A stretch of 64,000 nucleotides of DNA from Acinetobacter bouvetii DSM 14964 = CIP 107468 (GTDB lineage: Bacteria; Pseudomonadota; Gammaproteobacteria; Pseudomonadales; Moraxellaceae), in contig NZ_KB849726.1 of assembly GCF_000368865.1 (NCBI RefSeq), positions 391,634 through 455,633 on the forward strand, read 5' to 3'. Shown in pieces: positions 21,679 through 32,193 of the stretch (positions are counted from its first letter, which is position 1; every line of letters begins with the position of its first letter). The translations under genes were made by a program, and so were the position numbers. The notes under the pieces are model-generated. The model worked only from the letters and a program-made list of their open reading frames with translations, searched no databases and was not told where the DNA came from.

Positions 21679-21710
21679 AAAAAGCCCATCATTTTAATGA
21701 TGGGCTTTTT
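21679..21710 (+). terminator. intrinsic terminator after dld
   Basis: AAAAAGCCCATCA and TGATGGGCTTTTT form a strong stem with a TTTTAA loop and a T-tail. Confidence 0.93.
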
Positions 21711-21787
21711 GTTTAAATGTTCCATGTCATCGATTTGACATTCTATTGCGTATAGCATTGACCGAAGACGCGCAGAATATTTTTTAA

Positions 21788-23896
<2,109 letters not shown>

Positions 23897-23984
23897 TTTT
23901 TTTGGTTAAACAATATGCATTTGAATGGCTTAGTTTCATTTATTACTTGTCATCATCGGAAAAGAGCCGTATTATGACGCCCAT

Positions 23985-24074
23985 GGAAGCGTGGCAGAGC
24001 GGTTTAATGCACCGGTCTTGAAAACCGACGAGGGTTTACCCCCTCCGTGAGTTCGAATCTCACCGCTTCCGCCA
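23985..24074 (+). tRNA. tRNA-Ser (anticodon UGA)
   Basis: A 90-nt class II tRNA begins GGAAGCGTGGCAGAGC and ends with encoded CCA. The anticodon loop CTTGAAA gives UGA. The long variable arm (GACGAGGGTTTACCCCCTCCGTG region) is typical of serine tRNA. Its 3' end marks the start of the accessory-like part of the window. Confidence 0.97.
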
Positions 24075-24079
24075 AATTC

Positions 24080-24109
24080 AAAAGCCCTTGTATTTACAAG
24101 GGCTTTTTT
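24080..24109 (+). terminator. terminator after tRNA-Ser
   Basis: AAAAGCCCTTGTA and TACAAGGGCTTTT pair across a TT loop, followed by T residues. Confidence 0.93.
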
Positions 24110-24303
24110 CTTATCTATGCTTTTGTCCCACATAAAATTTTGGATCGAAATAGACTTCTTTGGATAAAGATTGTGGGAAATTTAATGAGCTTCTAATAAG
24201 AATAGCTGAAAATAAACTGACAGACATAATAAAAAATAGACAACTGTGAGCTCAGATTTTTTGTAAATTGCATTCGAAATAAGTTCTTAACTTATTTCTG
24301 ATT
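24110..24303. other. gap with a palindrome next to the IS end
   Basis: This non-coding stretch ends with a perfect 10-bp palindrome, GAAATAAGTT-CTT-AACTTATTTC at 24276-24298, six bases before the left IS terminal repeat. I see no gene here. Confidence 0.5.
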
Positions 24304-25339
24304 GGCTTGGTTGCACAAACCCGCTACTAAAGGCCTATTCAACCATATAATTTAACCATGAATGAGCCTGCACCTAAAATTTATCGTACAACCAATTGGT
24401 CTTCGTATAATTGAGCTTTAATTAATCGGGGGAGATATCTCAATTTAGTATGCTCCCAAAACTCAATGGTGTGCTCGGGCACAAGGTAAGCAGGGTCGAA
24501 ATCAAAGGTATTTCGATACATTGATTCAATGCTGTCTCGTGATCAAATCTCTATTTCGACTCACTTTAGGCATGGTCACATACTTTGTTCAAAGCCTAAT
24601 TCAGCTGTGTAGATTAGATTGGACAGCTCCGAATATCAGTGATATTCGTACTCCACCCTCGGCAGAAGGCAAAAGCATATCGATATTGAGATTGTTTATC
24701 CGAAAAGCAATGATGGCCTACATCTGCTTGTAGACTCTGCTGGTCTTAAGTTTTTAGGTGAAAGCGAATGGAAGTATAAGAAACATCAGCCTGAATACCG
24801 TCGCCAATGGCGTAAACTTCATATCGGCATAGATGTTAAAACCATGCAAATACGGGCCGTTCAGCTTACTGAAAATAATGTCAGTAATTCGCAAGTACTA
24901 GGGCTTTACTTGATCAAACTCCACCAGTCTATGCAGATGGCGCTTATGATGCAAAAGACTGTAGACAGCTGATTTCAGATCGACAAGCACATGCGGTGAT
25001 ACTGCCAAGAAAAAATGCCAAGCCTTGGCAAGATAAAAAAGCTGAGATGTATAGAGCGAAATGAATTACTGCAAACAATCAAACGGCGAAGAAGAACGAT
25101 TTGGAAAAAATGGTCCGGGTATCATCGACGCAGCTTAGTAGAAACCCAGATGCATTGCATCAAATTATTAGGCGATAAATTAACGGCTAGAAACTTTCAA
25201 AGCCAAGTCAATGAGATGCATGCGAGAATAGCCATCTTAAACAAATTTACAGAATGAGGTTGAGCTCATACCCAAATAGGCACTTAAATTTGAAGAATTT
25301 GGGGGGAGATCAGTTTTTGAATGTTTGTGCAGCAAAGCC
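24304..25339 (+). mobile_element. decayed IS5-family element (IS903/IS17 group)
   Basis: The left end GGCTTGGTTGCACAAAC (24304-24320) matches the complement of the right end GTTTGTGCAGCAAAGCC (25323-25339) at 15 of 17 positions. The 1,036-bp length fits IS17-like elements. A single transposase frame fills the interior but is broken by stops and frameshifts. I found no matching 9-bp target duplication at the flanks (TTTCTGATT versus ACTTCAAGG), so the insertion is old or the flanks have been rearranged. Confidence 0.85.
24358..25257 (+). pseudogene. IS5-family DDE transposase, inactivated
   Basis: The frame starts MNEPAPKIYRTTNWSSYN and hits TGA at codon 19. It then has an extra G in a G5 run near 24430, and a TAG soon after, where the family has tryptophan. 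The middle part continues in a second frame (QCCLVIKSLFRL, LDWTAPNISDI), shifts near 24660 to HIDIEIVYPKSNDGLHLLVDSAGLKFLGE with the first catalytic Asp, and near 24910 shifts to VYADGAYDAKDCRQLISDRQ with the second Asp. The last frame gives IERNELLQTIKRRRRTIWKKWSGYHRRSLVETQMHCIK with the catalytic Glu and ends at 25257. All DDE residues are recognisable but at least three frameshifts and two stops make it non-functional. Confidence 0.9.
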
Positions 25340-25396
25340 ACTTCAAGGAGCTTTCTTCATCCAGTGAACGAGATTCATGCACGTGCAGCATTGGGC

Positions 25397-25436
25397 AGGC
25401 TTATTCATTGGCAAATGTTGTGCAATGAATAAGCCT
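25397..25436 (-). terminator. hairpin downstream of the siderophore receptor gene
   Basis: AGGCTTATTCATTG (25397-25410) and CAATGAATAAGCCT (25423-25436) are perfect 14-bp arms around a 12-nt loop, 24 nt past the minus-strand stop. There is no clear T-run after the stem, so it may be a weak terminator or a 3'-end stabiliser. Confidence 0.6.
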
Positions 25437-25459
25437 TTAATATTACCAAAATTTAAAGA

Positions 25460-27976
25460 TTACCAATTATACTTTACACCTACTTGAAAGTTAGCTGGTG
25501 CTCCATAGTAACTATTTAAAGTCGATAAATGATATTTCTCATTCAATAGATTATTTACATTTAAATTTGCTGTGAGATTTTCATTGATTTTATAGCGCGC
25601 CATTAAATCAACTATGCCATAGCTCCCTTGTTCTGATTTAAATGAATTAGTACGCGTGACATATGTGTAAATATCACTTTGCCAACGGATTCCTGCACCT
25701 ATGGTGAGCGCTTCATCTAACTGAGGCAATGTATATGTCGTAAATAATTTAGCTGTATTGTTAGGCACATCACTATTTAGGCTGTCACCTTTGCTGTCTT
25801 GGGAAAGATTGCGTGTAAAGCTTGCTGAAAGCTGCCATAAATCAGTAATTTTCCCTGTAGCTTCTAACTCAATCCCACGGCTTTTTGTACCTGATTCAGC
25901 ACGATATGGAGATACTTTTTGTCCATTAGGCAGCGTAATTTGCGGTGCGCCAGTAATTAAAATAGCTTTATTATCTTCTTTGGTTTGATAGATGGCTGCA
26001 CCGATGTTTAACTGATTATCAAAAAATTCACCTTTAATACCAATTTCAGTACTATTGCCAATCAATGGATCGATAAAATTCCCGCTAAGATCATATTTAT
26101 CTTGTGGAGAGAAAATAGTTGTATAGCTGGTGTAGGCTGTCCAATTTGGAGTGAAATCGTATGTTAATCCAATATAAGGAATGATTTCTTTTTCTTCTTG
26201 TTTTTTATTTGTCGCAGTGCCGCCGGTTTCCGGATTGGTTTTTGAAATTCGTTCCCAATCATCAAACCGGGCACCGATAATCATGGCGAGCGGGTCACTC
26301 AGTTTTAAGCGGGCAGCAGTAAATGCGGAGAGGCTTTTTTCATCGGTACTATACCAGCCATTGGTTTTTAAATCCGGTTTAGCTGGCGTATAGCCATCCC
26401 AAGCAAAAATATTATCTATTGGAATGGTATCCCAACCAGTTGAGTTAGGGCGCTTATTTTTGCTTTTGGCATACGTTGTTCCAACCACAACGTCATGCGT
26501 TTGATTAAATAAATCAAATGAGCCATTCAGTGTTAAATTAAATAAATCTTGGGTGGGTTTATAGTCCCAGCGTGTTCCATAAAGCACGCTGCCAGCGCCA
26601 GTTGCTTTATTTATTCCTGAACCGGAAAATACATAGCCGACAATTTCATCAGAAGAGGTAATGGTGCGGGATGCAACGCCCTTTATTTTCCAGCGGTCAT
26701 TAAGCTGATGTTCAATATCAGCAAAATAGCCAGTTGTAGATCGGTCGGATGTTGACCAATTTGCCGCGGCTGAATCAGACCGTGACCAATCGATAGGTGT
26801 TCCATCTGTGTAATACGTTGGTAAACCGCTGCGGGCAATGCCATCTATATCAATTTGTTGATAGCTAACACCAAGGCTGGCTTTGGTATTATCATTTAAA
26901 TCGGCTTCAACAACCCCGTAAGCGACTTTGCGTTCCTCGCTGTAACGGTCTATATATGAATCGCCTGTCTGATATGCAAAGACTGTACGTCCACGGATTG
27001 TGCCTTCTTTATTGAGTGGGGTGGATATATCAAGATCGGTGCGGTAAGTATCCCATGAACCAGCACTTGCACTGACAGAAGCTTTAAAATCTTCTAATGG
27101 CTTCTTTCGTACCATATTGATACTGGCACTGGCTGTGCCTGCGCCGGTCATTAATCCATTTGCTCCACGAACAATTTCAACGCGATCAAAAAGAGCTGTG
27201 TCTTGGCTTTGAAAAATACTTGAATATGAGTTGAGTAGTTTTATGCCATCTAGTAAGTAACTGTCTACAGTTTGACCGCGTGCATAAATTGGAGAATTGT
27301 CTGAGCCGATATTGCCCCCTTGTTTAATGGTTAATCCTGCGGCTTGATTGGCGACATCCATAAGCTGAGTAAGATTTTGATCTTCCATTTGCTGTCGTGT
27401 GACCACACTGACTAATTGTGGCGTTTCTTTTAATGACAGGGCTAAACCTGTAGAGGCTGCTGTTGCCTTAGTTGTATATGAATTGGTTCCTTCCGTCGTT
27501 AAGGGGCTTTCCTCATTTGCAGTGACTATAATTGCGGGTAATTGCGTTATTTCATGGGCGGAAGCATTCGTATCTTGAGATGTTGCGCTTGCTTGAGTTG
27601 TGCTGAGTTGGGGATGCTGAGTTTCACTGGCTGCTGTATGAAGAGGTTTAATGCTGAAGCCGCCGTTTTCAAGTTTAATGGCTTCTAAATTCGCTGGCTG
27701 TAATAAAATTCTTAAAGCTTGTTCAGGAGAATATTGCCCCTGTAAGCCCTGACTGTTTATTTTTGAAAATGCTTGAGCATCATAGCTAATCGTTATTCCT
27801 GTTTGAATAGCAAGCTGTTTTAACGCTTGATCGAGTGTGCTTTTTTTTACGGTGATACTCTGTGCGGCAGCGGCATAGCCATTGGTTGAGAGTAGTCCAA
27901 CTGTAAGTGCCGGAGCTCCTAATAAAACTGCTCGAATCGCAATAGCTAATGTGGTTTTGACCTGAAATTTTGACAT
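25460..27976 (-). CDS. TonB-dependent ferri-siderophore receptor with N-terminal signalling (STN) domain
   Basis: The 838-aa outer-membrane transducer is of FpvA/FecA type. A long signal peptide (about residues 1-37, ending GYAAAA) is followed by an STN domain (about 40-115: SITVKKSTLDQALKQLAIQTGITISYDA). A Ser/Thr/Gln-rich linker leads to the TonB box/plug (about 145-290, LSLKETPQLVSVVTRQQMEDQ). The 22-strand barrel ends in FQVGVKYNW. The STN domain, plus the fecR- and fecI-like genes just upstream on the same strand, shows a cell-surface signalling system: ligand binding activates the sigma factor through the anti-sigma protein. The siderophore is unknown. Its 158-bp gap from the fecR-like gene may contain the sigma-dependent promoter. 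Confidence 0.95.
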   Translation of the reverse strand: MSKFQVKTTLAIAIRAVLLGAPALTVGLLSTNGYAAAAQSITVKKSTLDQALKQLAIQTGITISYDAQAFSKINSQGLQGQYSPEQALRILLQPANLEAIKLENGGFSIKPLHTAASETQHPQLSTTQASATSQDTNASAHEITQLPAIIVTANEESPLTTEGTNSYTTKATAASTGLALSLKETPQLVSVVTRQQMEDQNLTQLMDVANQAAGLTIKQGGNIGSDNSPIYARGQTVDSYLLDGIKLLNSYSSIFQSQDTALFDRVEIVRGANGLMTGAGTASASINMVRKKPLEDFKASVSASAGSWDTYRTDLDISTPLNKEGTIRGRTVFAYQTGDSYIDRYSEERKVAYGVVEADLNDNTKASLGVSYQQIDIDGIARSGLPTYYTDGTPIDWSRSDSAAANWSTSDRSTTGYFADIEHQLNDRWKIKGVASRTITSSDEIVGYVFSGSGINKATGAGSVLYGTRWDYKPTQDLFNLTLNGSFDLFNQTHDVVVGTTYAKSKNKRPNSTGWDTIPIDNIFAWDGYTPAKPDLKTNGWYSTDEKSLSAFTAARLKLSDPLAMIIGARFDDWERISKTNPETGGTATNKKQEEKEIIPYIGLTYDFTPNWTAYTSYTTIFSPQDKYDLSGNFIDPLIGNSTEIGIKGEFFDNQLNIGAAIYQTKEDNKAILITGAPQITLPNGQKVSPYRAESGTKSRGIELEATGKITDLWQLSASFTRNLSQDSKGDSLNSDVPNNTAKLFTTYTLPQLDEALTIGAGIRWQSDIYTYVTRTNSFKSEQGSYGIVDLMARYKINENLTANLNVNNLLNEKYHLSTLNSYYGAPANFQVGVKYNW

Positions 27977-28135
27977 AAAATTTGCATCTGAAAGTATGTT
28001 TACCTATAAGTCGAATAAAAAAGAAAAAGAGCTCATATTTTTAGTGCAAGTTATTTTGGCCCGCTCGAATATCTGCAGAATATTATTATTGCAGAGGCTT
28101 ATCACCATTCGCTGAAGAGCAATTAAAAACTCGAA

Positions 28136-29089
28136 TTATGACTTTTTAATATGAAGTATATATGGGCTATAAAACTCTAAATTAAGACTGTTTGCATGAG
28201 CGATAGCCTCAAGGCTTTGATCAATGTGCACCAAAGAAAACACGCCCGAAATTTGAATATTTTCAATACTGGGGTCTATAAAATAGGTGCCTTGCTGGTA
28301 ACGGTATAATTCGTGTAAAACCTTTTTGAGAGGCCAGTTTTCAACGACTAATAAATGTTGAGTCCAATATGGCTGATCATTTTTTAAAGGGATCGCGTTA
28401 GATATCTGTTGAGCATTAAAAACAGCGCGAAATCCTTGTTTGATTATTTTTTCTTTTGCAGGCCCAGCGGAATGAATGGCTACAGCATGTTCATAAACAT
28501 TTAATTTAGTTTTTTTCTTTTCTTGCCGTACAGTAAATTGGGTGCCTAAGGCTTCCAAGTCACCATTTGAAGTACTCACAAAGAAAGGGCGTTTATAAGG
28601 GTCTTTAGCAGTTTTTATATAAATTTCACCGGCAATCAGTTTAATTTTCCGTGATTGCTTTGTGTATTCGACATTGATATAGCTATTGCTGGCAAGGACA
28701 AGTTGAGAGCCGTCTTCCAAAGGAATATTCCTAATTTCACCAATATCGGTGTGATAGTCAGCTTGCCATTTTGACCAAGGCAACTGATATAAAAAAAAGG
28801 TGAGTGTGAACAGGCCAATTAAGCTCAATAAAGTATTGTTTTTTAATGTCTGATGAAATTCATTCTTTGAACGGGCAAAAGATTGATGGCTTAAATTTGC
28901 CGGCAGTTCATTGAGTCCGGAGATGATTTTTTGGACCTGCTCAATGGCCAGTGTATTTTCCGATTTTTGATTTTTCCATTGTTCAAATTGCTGATACTGT
29001 TCATCACTAACTTCTCCAGAGTGCAAAATCACCAGCCAATCAGTTGCTTCATCTAAAACGTGTTTGGACAGTTTTTCTGGAGTTGTCAT
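28136..29089 (-). CDS. FecR-family anti-sigma/sigma regulator
   Basis: The 317-aa protein has an N-terminal cytoplasmic domain (about residues 1-60, DEATDWLVILHSGEVSDEQYQQFEQW, DUF4880 type). One transmembrane helix lies near residues 92-112 (LIGLFTLTFFLYQ). A periplasmic FecR domain (about 120-230, DIGEIRNIPLEDGSQLVLASNS) precedes a C-terminal STN-interacting part. It relays receptor occupancy to the FecI-like sigma factor across the inner membrane. It starts 14 bp after the sigma gene stop, so the two are co-transcribed. Confidence 0.94.
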   Translation of the reverse strand: MTTPEKLSKHVLDEATDWLVILHSGEVSDEQYQQFEQWKNQKSENTLAIEQVQKIISGLNELPANLSHQSFARSKNEFHQTLKNNTLLSLIGLFTLTFFLYQLPWSKWQADYHTDIGEIRNIPLEDGSQLVLASNSYINVEYTKQSRKIKLIAGEIYIKTAKDPYKRPFFVSTSNGDLEALGTQFTVRQEKKKTKLNVYEHAVAIHSAGPAKEKIIKQGFRAVFNAQQISNAIPLKNDQPYWTQHLLVVENWPLKKVLHELYRYQQGTYFIDPSIENIQISGVFSLVHIDQSLEAIAHANSLNLEFYSPYILHIKKS

Positions 29090-29103
29090 ATGTGAATGAT
29101 AAA

Positions 29104-29616
29104 TTACTGTTGTTGAAGGCTGATACAGGCAAGAAAAGCGAGTTTCATGTCCCGTTTTACGGTGGCTTCAGAAATATTCAGCTGCGCACAAATGCCTTTA
29201 TAGGTTAAGCCATCGAGTTGAGATAATAAAAAAACTTGTGCTGCACGCGCGGGTAATTTTTCCAAGACTTTATGGACTTGAAATAATGTTTCACGAATGC
29301 AGATTTCATGTTCAACAGATGGATAAAACTCAGCAGGTAATTGGGCCAGTGCCTCTAAATATAAGCGTTCCACTTGTTGATGACGCCAATGGTCAATAAT
29401 GACATGTTTGGCAATGCCAAGTAGCCATGCTTTGGGTTCCTTAATATTTTCATGTTGATAATGGCTTTTCAGGGCGCGATAAAAGACTTCCTGGCTTAAG
29501 TCTTCAGATTGATGATGATGCTGAAGTTTGTGCTTAAACCAGGAGAGCAACGTTGTTTGGTGTGTTTGATAAACATGGCTGAACCATAACTGCTTATGTA
29601 CATTTAAATTCATCAA
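29104..29616 (-). CDS. ECF sigma factor, FecI type
   Basis: The 170-aa protein contains sigma region 2 (about residues 15-85: HHHQSEDLSQEVFYRAL, and EPKAWLLGIAKHVIIDHWR) and region 4 (about 110-165: LEKLPARAAQVFLLSQLDGLTYKGICAQLNISEATVKRDM). This is the iron-starvation ECF subgroup. It should direct RNA polymerase to the receptor promoter when the FecR-like partner is activated. The start is upstream-bounded by a control region with a strong Fur box at 29690-29708. A second Met immediately follows the first; either may be used. Confidence 0.94.
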   Translation of the reverse strand: MMNLNVHKQLWFSHVYQTHQTTLLSWFKHKLQHHHQSEDLSQEVFYRALKSHYQHENIKEPKAWLLGIAKHVIIDHWRHQQVERLYLEALAQLPAEFYPSVEHEICIRETLFQVHKVLEKLPARAAQVFLLSQLDGLTYKGICAQLNISEATVKRDMKLAFLACISLQQQ

Positions 29617-29683
29617 ATAGCCTTAAAACAGAATCAATCAAATCCAAATTCTAGAAAGAAATAGATTTCAATAAAAATATTCG

Positions 29684-29712
29684 TTGAATCTTAATGATAA
29701 TCATTATTAAAT
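29684..29712 (+). promoter_or_regulatory. Fur box inside a divergent promoter region
   Basis: Bases 29690-29708 (CTTAATGATAATCATTATT) match 16 of 19 positions of the Fur consensus. On the plus strand TTGAAT (29684-29689) and TTAAAT (29707-29712) are 17 bp apart, so the Fur box fills the promoter spacer. It also lies 74 bp upstream of the divergent sigma-factor gene, so Fur probably represses both directions when iron is sufficient. Confidence 0.8.
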
Positions 29713-29830
29713 GCAATATTATTATTTACACAAAGTAACATCTTTTTTGAGCTGTTTATTCATCTCATCCGTCTAAGTAGATAACGATGCGTAATCGCTG
29801 TATTACGCTTGCAATGTTAGTGGTCTAGTC

Positions 29831-30142
29831 ATGAAATCCCTTTCTTTTCAGTTCAACACTCAAAATCACCATCGATTTATTGTTTTTATACGTATTCTGC
29901 TTGCTTCATTAGGCGGTTTTGCTGCAGCAAATTTAACGGTTGCTATGGTTGGGTTGCTCTTTCCAAATCAGCTTGCAATCGCTACATATACCGGTTTTTT
30001 GATTAGCTTCATTGTTTGGTTAGTGTTCATCTTGACTGTATTCAGTATAAAAAGCACTTTAAAAACGGTTTGCTTATCCATCGGTCTGTTATTTAGCCTT
30101 GGGTGTATCGTCAGCGCACTAAAAATTTGGGGAAGCATATGA
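29831..30142 (+). CDS. small iron-uptake-associated membrane protein (DUF3649 type)
   Basis: The 103-aa protein has three hydrophobic helices (IRILLASLGGFAAANLTVAMVGL, FLISFIVWLVFILTVFS, TVCLSIGLLFSLGCIVSAL). Size, the GGFAAANL motif and its place directly before a PepSY-type gene match the DUF3649 proteins that accompany siderophore receptors in proteobacteria. Their function is not established. It overlaps the next gene by 4 bp (ATGA), so translation is coupled. Expression is probably Fur-controlled from the promoter at 29684-29712. Confidence 0.8.
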   Translation: MKSLSFQFNTQNHHRFIVFIRILLASLGGFAAANLTVAMVGLLFPNQLAIATYTGFLISFIVWLVFILTVFSIKSTLKTVCLSIGLLFSLGCIVSALKIWGSI

Positions 30143-31836
30143 AAGAGGGCTTCCGCCAAAGCATGGCTTGGCTGCATACATGGACAGGTTTGGTCGTTGG
30201 CTGGATCTTATTTTTTGTCTTTTTAACAGGTACAGCAGGCTATGTGCAAATTGAACTGACACGATGGATGCAGCCTGAAAAAGCATTGCAGTCCAATGTT
30301 ATTGTTCCTGAAAATGAGCAGCTGGATAAAGCTTATCATTATTTAAAAAATAATCCTGACGCGCAAAAAGCCGAACGCTGGGGAGTGAATCTGCTAACCA
30401 ATCAGCGTGGTGCAGATGACTTCGCTGTCAATTGGACTTTGCCACCCAAAGAAGAAGGGAAACGGGGTAAATATAATAAAGAAGTGCTTGATGTTTCATC
30501 AGGGCAACCTGTTTCTGAGCAAATTCAGCCTCGTGAAACGGGTGGCGGTTTTACGCTTTATCGTATGCATTATGCGCTGCATTATATTCCTTATGATTGG
30601 GGCATTCGGATCGTGGGCATTTGCACCATGTTCATGTTTGTTGCCATCATTTCGGGCATCATCACCCATAAAAAAATATTTAAAGATTTCTTTACGTTTA
30701 GACCCGCCAAAGGCCAGCGGTCCTGGTTAGATGCACACAATGTGATTAGTGTGATTGCTTTGCCGTTTTATATCATGATCACGTATAGCGGTTTAATTTT
30801 CTTTGCCAATGCTTATATGCCTTTGGGTGTTCCAATGGTTTATGGTTCGGGAGAGAAAAATACAGAACGCTATTATGCTGAACTTTACCCAACGAACTCT
30901 CGTTTTAATAAGGATGATTCTGCTGTTCCGCCAGCCATGGGTGAAATCCAGCAGAAATTCGTTCCTATTCAGCCTTTACTTGTAAAAGTTCAAAGTGAAT
31001 GGGGCGGATCACAAAAAATCAGTCAGGTAAATTTTTATCCTGATCAAGGTAAAACTCCTGCAAAAATTGAATTTTACCAAACTGGCAGCGATACGATTGC
31101 AAGAAAACGCACATCTTTAAGTTTTGATTTATATACAGGTCAAAAGATTGTTCAGGAAAAGTCCAATGAAGATAAGGCGCCGATGGTCTTTGGTACAACT
31201 GTATTAGGGCTGCATGAAGGCTTATTTGCATCGTCATTTGCACGTATCTTATATGTGCTGACAGGGCTTTTAGGCACAGCCATGATTGCAACTGGCTTGG
31301 TGCTGTGGACCGTTAAACGCCGGCCAAAACAATTAAAGTCAAAGCGAATGAGTTTTGGTCATGCCTTGGTTGAGCGCCTAAATATTGCCATGATTGCAGG
31401 TTTACCATTGGCAATAGCTGTGTATTTCTGGGCAAATCGACTGATTCCTGCCGATTTCGCTAACCGTGCCAATTGGGAAGTGCATTGTTTATATATCACC
31501 TTATTATTCAGCTTCCTCTATGCATTAAGCAGGCCGATTGTCCGTGCTTGGATTGAGATATTGGCTTTTGCTGCTTTGGCTTATTTATTGTTGCCTATCC
31601 TCAACTTTGTTACGACAGATCGCCACTTAGGCGTATCACTTTCACACCAAGACTTTGCATTAGCCAGTATTGATCTGGGATTTATTTTCCTTGGAATCAT
31701 GTTTGCATGGGCAAGTTACCGTGTGTGGTGCAAGCGGGATTCTATTTTAAAACCTGTTGTTAAAAAAAACAAAAAACCACGTGTTTCTCCGGCAGATGAT
31801 GTGATTGAAGTTCCGCGGTCAGAGGAATTGTCATGA
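30139..31836 (+). CDS. PepSY-domain inner-membrane protein, putative ferri-siderophore reductase
   Basis: The 565-aa start at 30139 has GGGGAAG upstream; an earlier start would lie within the previous gene. The layout is typical of the PepSY_TM family. An N-terminal helix with the conserved WLHTWTGLVVGW is followed by a large periplasmic part with RMHYALHYIP and a second helix region. A second periplasmic PepSY segment leads to LGLHEGLFA and three or four C-terminal helices. Conserved histidines in these helices could bind haem. FpvG of the Pseudomonas pyoverdine system belongs to this family and reduces ferri-siderophore in the periplasm; the same role is inferred here. It overlaps both neighbours by 4 bp. 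Confidence 0.85.
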   Translation: MKEGFRQSMAWLHTWTGLVVGWILFFVFLTGTAGYVQIELTRWMQPEKALQSNVIVPENEQLDKAYHYLKNNPDAQKAERWGVNLLTNQRGADDFAVNWTLPPKEEGKRGKYNKEVLDVSSGQPVSEQIQPRETGGGFTLYRMHYALHYIPYDWGIRIVGICTMFMFVAIISGIITHKKIFKDFFTFRPAKGQRSWLDAHNVISVIALPFYIMITYSGLIFFANAYMPLGVPMVYGSGEKNTERYYAELYPTNSRFNKDDSAVPPAMGEIQQKFVPIQPLLVKVQSEWGGSQKISQVNFYPDQGKTPAKIEFYQTGSDTIARKRTSLSFDLYTGQKIVQEKSNEDKAPMVFGTTVLGLHEGLFASSFARILYVLTGLLGTAMIATGLVLWTVKRRPKQLKSKRMSFGHALVERLNIAMIAGLPLAIAVYFWANRLIPADFANRANWEVHCLYITLLFSFLYALSRPIVRAWIEILAFAALAYLLLPILNFVTTDRHLGVSLSHQDFALASIDLGFIFLGIMFAWASYRVWCKRDSILKPVVKKNKKPRVSPADDVIEVPRSEELS

Positions 31837-32180
31837 GCATAGTGTCGATCAATATTTTAACCGCAATATTTTTGAGCTATATCGGTTTATTTGCTTTAAA
31901 TCTTTCCATGGAACGCAATGCAAAACTGGTTTTGAAAGCGCCGTTATCTTTAAAAAAAATCCAAATACTTAAAGTCTTTGGATGGATGTTTTTAGCACTT
32001 TCATTATTTCACAGCATTTTAGCGTGGGGTGTTTCGATCGGGATAACCGCATGGTTTGGCGTCATCACACTGATTGCTGGCGCAATCGTGTTTATTCAAT
32101 CTTATCAAGCAAAGTTGAATTTGAATTTATCAAGCATGGCTTTTTTTATTGTGATTGGATTGCAATTTTTTCGACTGTAA
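31833..32180 (+). CDS. small membrane protein (DUF3325 type)
   Basis: The 115-aa protein has three or four helices and motifs SYIGLFALNLSMERN and LSLFHSILAWGVSIGITAWFG, matching the DUF3325 proteins that follow PepSY genes in siderophore loci. Function is unknown; it may be a partner subunit of the PepSY reductase. It starts within the stop of the PepSY gene (ATGA) and ends 13 bp before the RND adaptor gene, tying the iron genes and the pump into one transcript. Confidence 0.8.
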   Translation: MSIVSINILTAIFLSYIGLFALNLSMERNAKLVLKAPLSLKKIQILKVFGWMFLALSLFHSILAWGVSIGITAWFGVITLIAGAIVFIQSYQAKLNLNLSSMAFFIVIGLQFFRL

Positions 32181-32193
32181 ATGAGTGAGTTTT

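Noticed and set aside
24276-24298. Perfect palindrome next to the IS left end as a target-site duplication or att site
   Set aside because: No matching sequence lies at the right end of the IS, and it is not part of the tRNA-Ser 3' end.
24521-24733. A 70-codon frame that could be called a separate gene
   Set aside because: It is the middle segment of the broken IS5-family transposase.
25460-29616. A complete ferric-citrate (fecIRABCDE) system
   Set aside because: Only sigma, anti-sigma and receptor are present. There is no binding protein or ABC permease, and the receptor is FpvA-like, so the fec gene names were not used.
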